Under the pieces are notes generated by a model that saw only the letters and a program-made list of their open reading frames with translations, searched no databases and was not told where the DNA came from. A stretch of 10,758 bases of DNA from Nitrospinae bacterium RIFCSPLOWO2_12_FULL_45_22 (GTDB lineage: Bacteria; 2-12-FULL-45-22). How positions within the stretch are numbered: position 1 is the first letter of the stretch; the number at the start of each line of letters is the position of its first letter. A program made the translations under genes and the position numbers. This document shows, piece after piece, positions 6,760 to 10,758 of this stretch. The stretch is from contig MHDQ01000226.1 of assembly GCA_001803565.1 (NCBI GenBank), positions 1 to 10,758 on the forward strand. Reading direction: 5' to 3'.

Positions 6760-8502
6760 TTAATCCTTTTGGATCAATTGAGCCGCCATTTCAATGGCGG
6801 GATCTTGTTGTCTATCCCGGGACTTATGGTTCAGGGTTGCCTCGATGAAAGATTTGAATAGCGGATGGGGTTGCTTGGGAGAGGATTGGAATTCCGGGTG
6901 GAATTGCACCCCCACGAACCAGGGATGGTCCACCAACTCTATTAGTTCTACTAATCGCCCGTCAGGGGATAAGCCACTCACCTTGAGCCCCTTCTTTATC
7001 AGAATATTTCGATAATGATTATTTACTTCATATCTATGCCGGTGCCGCTCATAAATCTCAGCAGTCTGATATATCCTGAGGGCAAGAGAACCCTCTTCTA
7101 GTTTACATTTATAAGCCCCTAACCGCATGGTGCCACCCATATCCCCACCACCCAATTGATAGGGTGGTTTTTTTTGCCGGGTATCTAGCTTCAACCTTAA
7201 TTGGGTACCATATTTTTCTTTATCACCCATCTGCTCTGGGTGTAAGTCAATAACTGGATCGGGGCATTCAGGGTGGAATTCAGAACTGTTGGCCTCCTTT
7301 ATACCACAGACATTCCTGGCAAATTCAATCACCGCACATTGCATCCCAAGACATATGCCAAAGAATGGTATCTTCTTCTCTCGGGCATATTTGATAGCTG
7401 CTATCTTACCCTCTATTCCCCGGTCGCCAAACCCACCAGGTATAAGGATTCCCTCTGCATCGGCTAAAAGTCTTCCTGGCCCTTCAGCCTCGATCGCTTC
7501 CGAGTCAACCCATTGTAAGATTACTTCGGCATTGTTCCCTATCCCAGCATGGACCAGGGCTTCAGTAAGGCTCTTATATGAATCCTTCAGGTTGACATAT
7601 TTGCCTACTATAGCGATCCGGGTAGAGGCAGAAGGCCATTTGGCCTTTTCGACGATCTTTTCCCACTCAGAAAGATTGGGTTCATGGGGTGGCAGCTTTA
7701 ATAACCGGGCAACAATATCGTCTAACCCTTCCTGATGCAAGGCTAAAGGGACCTCATAGATAGTATCTACGTCTTTAGCCGTTATAACCGCTTCCTCTGA
7801 GACATTACAAAACAGGGCGATCTTGGATTTCAACTCTTTAGGAAGGGGTTTTTCTGTGCGGCATAGGAGTATATCCGGCTGGATACCTATTTCGCGCAGC
7901 TCTTTAACACTATGCTGGGTAGGTTTAGTCTTTAATTCATCAGCCGACTTGATATAGGGTACCAGGGTTACATGGACATAGAGGACATTTTCTCTACCTA
8001 CATCCGTCCGGAACTGTCTGATAGCCTCCAGGAAGGGTAGGCTCTCAATATCTCCTACTGTGCCGCCGATCTCGCAGATAACGATATCATTATCGTCCCT
8101 TACCGAAAGGAAATGGGATTTTATTTCATCAGTGATATGGGGGATGACCTGTACTGTCCTGCCCAGGTATTCTCCCTGTCTTTCCTTAGTAATAACCGAA
8201 TAATATATCTTGCCGGTAGTGATATTGTTTCTTTGGGTCATCCTGGCTGAGGTGAACCTTTCATAATGGCCTAAGTCTAGGTCGGTCTCGGCCCCATCGT
8301 TAGTAACGAATACTTCACCATGCTGAAAGGGGCTCATGGTTCCAGGATCAACATTTATGTAGGGGTCAAATTTTTGCAGGGTGACCTTCAACCCACGGCT
8401 TTCCATTAAAGCCCCAATGGCTGCGGCGGCTAAGCCCTTACCCAGGGAGGATAGGACCCCGCCGGTAACAAATACATATTTAGTTTGCTTATCCTCTGCC
8501 AT
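6760..8502 (-). CDS. pyrG: CTP synthase, glutamine-hydrolysing
   Basis: PyrG aminates UTP to CTP in the cytosol, using ATP and glutamine ammonia. The N-terminal synthetase domain (1 to about 275) shows [16 protein letters not shown] (8-23), [21 protein letters not shown] (43-63), [10 protein letters not shown] (74-83) and [12 protein letters not shown] (143-154). The class I glutaminase domain (from about 294) has PGGFGDRG (355-362), GICLGMQ with nucleophile C384, and FHPE with H535 and E537. At 580 residues it is longer than the usual 535-550. Most of the excess is an insertion at about 424-453 just before the conserved DMGGTMRLG, with a short C-terminal tail after residue 555. The start has only a weak ribosome site (ACTGAG). 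Its place between kdsB and kdsA is a known arrangement that supplies CTP to KdsB. Confidence 0.97.
   Translation of the reverse strand: MAEDKQTKYVFVTGGVLSSLGKGLAAAAIGALMESRGLKVTLQKFDPYINVDPGTMSPFQHGEVFVTNDGAETDLDLGHYERFTSARMTQRNNITTGKIYYSVITKERQGEYLGRTVQVIPHITDEIKSHFLSVRDDNDIVICEIGGTVGDIESLPFLEAIRQFRTDVGRENVLYVHVTLVPYIKSADELKTKPTQHSVKELREIGIQPDILLCRTEKPLPKELKSKIALFCNVSEEAVITAKDVDTIYEVPLALHQEGLDDIVARLLKLPPHEPNLSEWEKIVEKAKWPSASTRIAIVGKYVNLKDSYKSLTEALVHAGIGNNAEVILQWVDSEAIEAEGPGRLLADAEGILIPGGFGDRGIEGKIAAIKYAREKKIPFFGICLGMQCAVIEFARNVCGIKEANSSEFHPECPDPVIDLHPEQMGDKEKYGTQLRLKLDTRQKKPPYQLGGGDMGGTMRLGAYKCKLEEGSLALRIYQTAEIYERHRHRYEVNNHYRNILIKKGLKVSGLSPDGRLVELIELVDHPWFVGVQFHPEFQSSPKQPHPLFKSFIEATLNHKSRDRQQDPAIEMAAQLIQKD
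7147..7175 (+). other. Terminator-like hairpin inside pyrG, antisense strand
   Basis: On the plus strand ACCACCC (7147-7153) pairs with GGGTGGT (7162-7168) over an 8-base loop and runs into eight Ts (7168-7175). This has the shape of a rho-independent terminator, but it lies antisense inside the pyrG coding region, in codons for the inserted PPYQLGG segment and its preceding lysines. It could stop antisense transcripts or be a by-product of codon choice. Confidence 0.35.
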
Positions 8503-8518
8503 CTCAGTCTAATAATTT

Positions 8519-8705
8519 ACCACGGATGAACACGGATTCTTGGCTTCATTGCAAAATTAGCAATGTAAAATTAGCAATTAACAAGTAATGGTATTGCGAG
8601 CAAAGCGAAGCAAAAGGAGTTAATTTTGAAATGCTAATTGCTAACTTTGCATTTTGCGTTGAAAAAGATTTTAGCCATCTCTGTCTATCCGTGGGCATCA
8701 GTGGT
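8519..8705. repeat. Nested palindromic intergenic element between kdsB and pyrG
   Basis: The outer arms are ACCACGGATGAACACGGAT (8519-8537) and its reverse complement at 8687-8705 (16 of 19 match). Nested inside are GCAAAATTAGCAAT (8551-8564) and its inverted copy at 8637-8650 (13 of 14 match). A 12-base direct repeat, AAAATTAGCAAT, occurs at 8553-8564 and 8567-8578. Near the centre is ATTGCGAGCAAAGCGAAGC (from 8593), resembling another dispersed intergenic repeat. The unit fills nearly the whole gap and has no ORF. It looks like several small repeat elements inserted into one another. Confidence 0.7.
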
Positions 8706-8716
8706 CAAAATCCTAA

Positions 8717-9484
8717 TCATGGGTAAACAGTTGGTTTCCTGAGTTGTTGCCAAAGGGTCTCAGCTTTTTTAAGGTCTTCTGGGGTATCTATGCCAATCCC
8801 TTGATAAGGGCAATTAATGACCTTAATTTTATACCCATTTTCTAAAACTCGCAACTGTTCTAATTTTTCTGCCTTCTCTAGTGGACTTTGGGGCAGCTTG
8901 GCAAATTTTAGTAAAAAGTCTTTTCGATAGACATACACTCCAATATGTTTAAAGACATGATTAGAAATAGGAGGGGGTTCAGGCCAGCCATCACGGAAAT
9001 AGGGGATAGGGGAGCGGGAAAAATAAAGAGCAAAATCGTAACAATCCGTTACTACTTTAACAATATTAGGATCGAGCAGTTCATTCGAGCTCCTAATATG
9101 GGTCTTTAAGGTACCCATCAGCAGAGATGGCTCTTGCAGAAAGGGTTCTACAGCCAATGAAATAATACTTCCTTCCATAAAGGGCTCATCCGCCTGAAGG
9201 TTGACCACAATATCAGCGGCTATCCCTTCTGCTACCTCAGCTATGCGATCAGTGCCGGTTTGGTGGTTAGGCGAGGTCATCTGTACTTCAGCGCCAAAAC
9301 CTCTAGCGGTTTCATAGATGGCCTTGTGGTCCGTAGCAATAATAATCTGGTTTAGCAAAGAGCATTGTCGGGCACCTTCATATACCCACTGGATAATGGG
9401 CTTGCTCGATAGTTTAGCTAGAAGTTTTCCTGGAAAACGGGTGGCCCCATAACGGGCCGGTATTATAGCTGTTATCTTCATCAT
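8717..9484 (-). CDS. kdsB: CMP-KDO synthetase (3-deoxy-manno-octulosonate cytidylyltransferase)
   Basis: KdsB activates KDO with CTP to CMP-KDO, the donor for attaching KDO to lipid A, in the cytosol. The 255-residue length is typical. Signatures are IIPARYGATRFPGK (7-20, nucleotide loop), TGTDRIAEV (76-84), NLQADEP (95-101, with metal ligand D99), DPNIVKVV (138-145), FSRSPIPYFR (155-164), HIGVYVYR (180-187), SPLEKAEKLEQLRVLENG (200-217) and GIDTPEDL (231-238, with metal ligand D233). The second position of the NxQxDEP motif is alanine rather than the usual glycine, a mild change. The protein begins MM from an ATGATG at 9484-9479. No clear Shine-Dalgarno site precedes it, because the leader is an AT-rich tandem repeat. 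It belongs with pyrG and kdsA downstream. Confidence 0.96.
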   Translation of the reverse strand: MMKITAIIPARYGATRFPGKLLAKLSSKPIIQWVYEGARQCSLLNQIIIATDHKAIYETARGFGAEVQMTSPNHQTGTDRIAEVAEGIAADIVVNLQADEPFMEGSIISLAVEPFLQEPSLLMGTLKTHIRSSNELLDPNIVKVVTDCYDFALYFSRSPIPYFRDGWPEPPPISNHVFKHIGVYVYRKDFLLKFAKLPQSPLEKAEKLEQLRVLENGYKIKVINCPYQGIGIDTPEDLKKAETLWQQLRKPTVYP

Positions 9485-9485
9485 T

Positions 9486-9540
9486 GGTTATTGGGTAATT
9501 GGGTTATTGGGTTATTGGGTTATTAGGTAATTGGGTTATA
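9486..9540. repeat. 8-bp tandem repeat (GGGTWATT) in the kdsB leader
   Basis: Seven consecutive units of GGGTTATT, GGGTAATT or close variants lie immediately before the kdsB start codon, with an exact 8-base period from 9493 to 9540. The three central units are identical. The array occupies the place where a ribosome site would be expected and contains no purine-rich run in the minus sense. Repeats this regular can change copy number by slippage. Confidence 0.85.
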
Positions 9541-9561
9541 ATGACCTAATGACCTAATAAC
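9519..9561. repeat. Inverted repeat closing the 8-bp array
   Basis: GTTATTAGGT (9519-9528) is matched exactly by ACCTAATAAC (9552-9561), and the bases between pair partially (two ATGACCTA units at 9541-9556 mirror the TAGGTAAT units). The whole could fold as a long imperfect hairpin between the sugar transferase stop and kdsB. It is too AT-rich, and lacks a T-run, to call a terminator. Confidence 0.65.
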
Positions 9562-9578
9562 GTAATCACCTTTTAAAC

Positions 9579-10758
9579 CTAGTAGGCGTTCCTATTTATT
9601 AGCCCCTTCCAGAAAGTTAGCCAGAGTATCTTCAAATCAAAGATAGGAGACCAATGTTCTATATAATAAAGATCGTATTCTATGCGCTTCTCTAGCGAGG
9701 TATTACCCCGCCAACCATTAACTTGTGCCCAGCCAGTAATCCCGGATTTCATCATATGACGGAGCATATACTGGGGGACAGATTTTTTGAATTTATCAAC
9801 AAATACTGGTCTTTCTGGTCTGGGGCCCACGAGACTCATCTCTCCTTTCAAGACATTAAAAAGCTGAGGGAGTTCATCCAGGCTAGTTCTGCGTAATATG
9901 GTCCCACAGGTGGTACATCTTTCATCATCTTTCTTGGCCCAGACCGCGCCGCTATCTTTTTCTGCATCCACTACCATAGTACGGAATTTATACATCGTGA
10001 AGGGTTTCCTATCCATGCCACATCGCTCTTGCCGGTAGAAGACCGTGCCGGGTGAGGTAAGTTTGATTATAAGAGCTATAAGGAGCATTAAGGGAGAGAG
10101 GAGAATAATAGCGACAGAGGAAAGGGCCAGGTCTAGCCCACGCTTGATAAACCGGTTCCAGCCAATCATAGGGCTCTCTCGCAGGCTGATGATTGGGAGA
10201 CCATCCAGGTCTTCAATGCCAGCGTTGAGTTGCATGAACCTCAATAAGTCTGGCACTACTTTTATATCTACCGTCTCCTCGCCTAAAGATTCCATTAATT
10301 CTTCTATCTTCTGATGATCATCCAGGGGCAAGGCGATAAATAGTTGGTCTATAGCATTATCCTGGATAATTTTCTGGGTTTCTTTCAGGGGGCCTAATAT
10401 TTTACTTGTTTTATTTGTTTCATCTTCAAGATCATCATCTACAAAACCTATCAGGTCAAAACCCAGTTCAGGATGGGCCTTGATCCGCTGGGCCAGGGTC
10501 TGCCCTAGCTCCCCTGCCCCTACGATTAGGGTTCGGTGCAGGTTATAGTATCCCTTTTTTCTCAGCCAGGGCAATAGCCTGATCAAGGCCCATCTTGCGC
10601 TACTCAAGAAGGAAATATTCAATACCCAAAAATACACCATGACCATCCGGGAATAAGAGTAATCCCGATAGAAGAAGGTCACGGAAGCTAATAAGAAGAG
10701 GGCTACCGAATTGGCTTTTATAAGCAGGTAGAACTCCTGCCAGACAAACTGGGCTCGC
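9579..10758 (-). CDS. Polyprenyl-phosphate sugar phosphotransferase (WbaP/WcaJ-type), N-terminus outside window
   Basis: This membrane enzyme moves a sugar-1-phosphate from a nucleotide sugar to undecaprenyl phosphate, the first step of O-antigen, capsule or exopolysaccharide assembly. The frame is open to the right edge. A GTG at 10682 is possible, but 25 further codons (QFVWQEFYLLIKANSVALFLLAS) continue upstream and fit the family's membrane region, so the true start lies outside. Counting from the GTG: hydrophobic segments up to about 28, a Rossmann-like domain from TLIVGAGELG (51-60) to about 165, and a membrane helix at 185-208. The catalytic bacterial sugar transferase domain follows: FYRQERCG (215-222), YKFRTM (231-236), TSLDELPQL (266-274, with the key D269/E270 pair), SLVGPRPE (283-290) and GITGWAQVNGWRG (314-326). 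C256 and C259 form a CxxC in the loop before the Asp-Glu motif. The sugar it transfers cannot be read from the sequence. Confidence 0.93.
   Translation of the reverse strand, partial: RAQFVWQEFYLLIKANSVALFLLASVTFFYRDYSYSRMVMVYFWVLNISFLSSARWALIRLLPWLRKKGYYNLHRTLIVGAGELGQTLAQRIKAHPELGFDLIGFVDDDLEDETNKTSKILGPLKETQKIIQDNAIDQLFIALPLDDHQKIEELMESLGEETVDIKVVPDLLRFMQLNAGIEDLDGLPIISLRESPMIGWNRFIKRGLDLALSSVAIILLSPLMLLIALIIKLTSPGTVFYRQERCGMDRKPFTMYKFRTMVVDAEKDSGAVWAKKDDERCTTCGTILRRTSLDELPQLFNVLKGEMSLVGPRPERPVFVDKFKKSVPQYMLRHMMKSGITGWAQVNGWRGNTSLEKRIEYDLYYIEHWSPIFDLKILWLTFWKGLINRNAY

Noticed and set aside
9579-10682. Taking the GTG at 10682 as the true start of the sugar transferase
   Set aside because: The frame stays open to the window edge, and the upstream residues fit the family's membrane region. 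The GTG would remove the expected N-terminal helices.

Overview
The window comes from a diderm (Gram-negative) bacterium. It carries kdsB and kdsA for the LPS sugar KDO, a polyprenyl-phosphate sugar transferase that starts surface-glycan synthesis, and two large secreted repeat proteins. Intergenic DNA full of small palindromes, together with SBBP and NxxGxxAF repeat proteins, fits an uncultured environmental or candidate-phylum lineage. The sequence alone does not fix the phylum. No rRNA, tRNA, CRISPR array, transposase or integrase was seen.

Every credible gene is on the minus strand, so transcription runs from high to low coordinates. First comes an envelope-sugar block. It holds a sugar transferase whose N-terminus lies beyond the right edge (9579-10758), kdsB (8717-9484), pyrG (6760-8502) and kdsA (5669-6514). 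KdsA makes KDO-8-phosphate, PyrG makes CTP, and KdsB joins KDO to CMP using that CTP, so the three form one pathway. The gaps between these genes are 94 to 245 bases, wide for an operon, and each holds a different inverted or tandem repeat element. PyrG has an unusual insertion in its glutaminase domain.

Next is a 158-residue TIR-domain protein with a single C-terminal membrane helix (5030-5506). Its stop codon overlaps the start of a tiny ORF (4851-5033), which in turn overlaps the start of a 1046-residue secreted protein (1775-4915). The secreted protein has 14 NxxGxxAF repeats, two PKD-like domains and a C-terminal domain with a calcium-loop motif. Just past it lies an orphan 41-codon ORF encoding one more copy of the same repeat (1626-1751), probably a gene relic.

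The left end (1-1545) is a second secreted protein: a signal peptide, about eight SBBP beta-propeller repeats, and the start of an Ig/FN3-like domain cut by the window edge. This long open frame reads off the left edge without a stop.

The points most worth a second look are the tail-anchored TIR gene with its coupled mini-ORF, the PyrG insertion, the orphan repeat fragment, and the layered palindromes in the envelope gene gaps. No gap exceeds 300 bases, and no convincing intrinsic terminator for the minus-strand genes was found.
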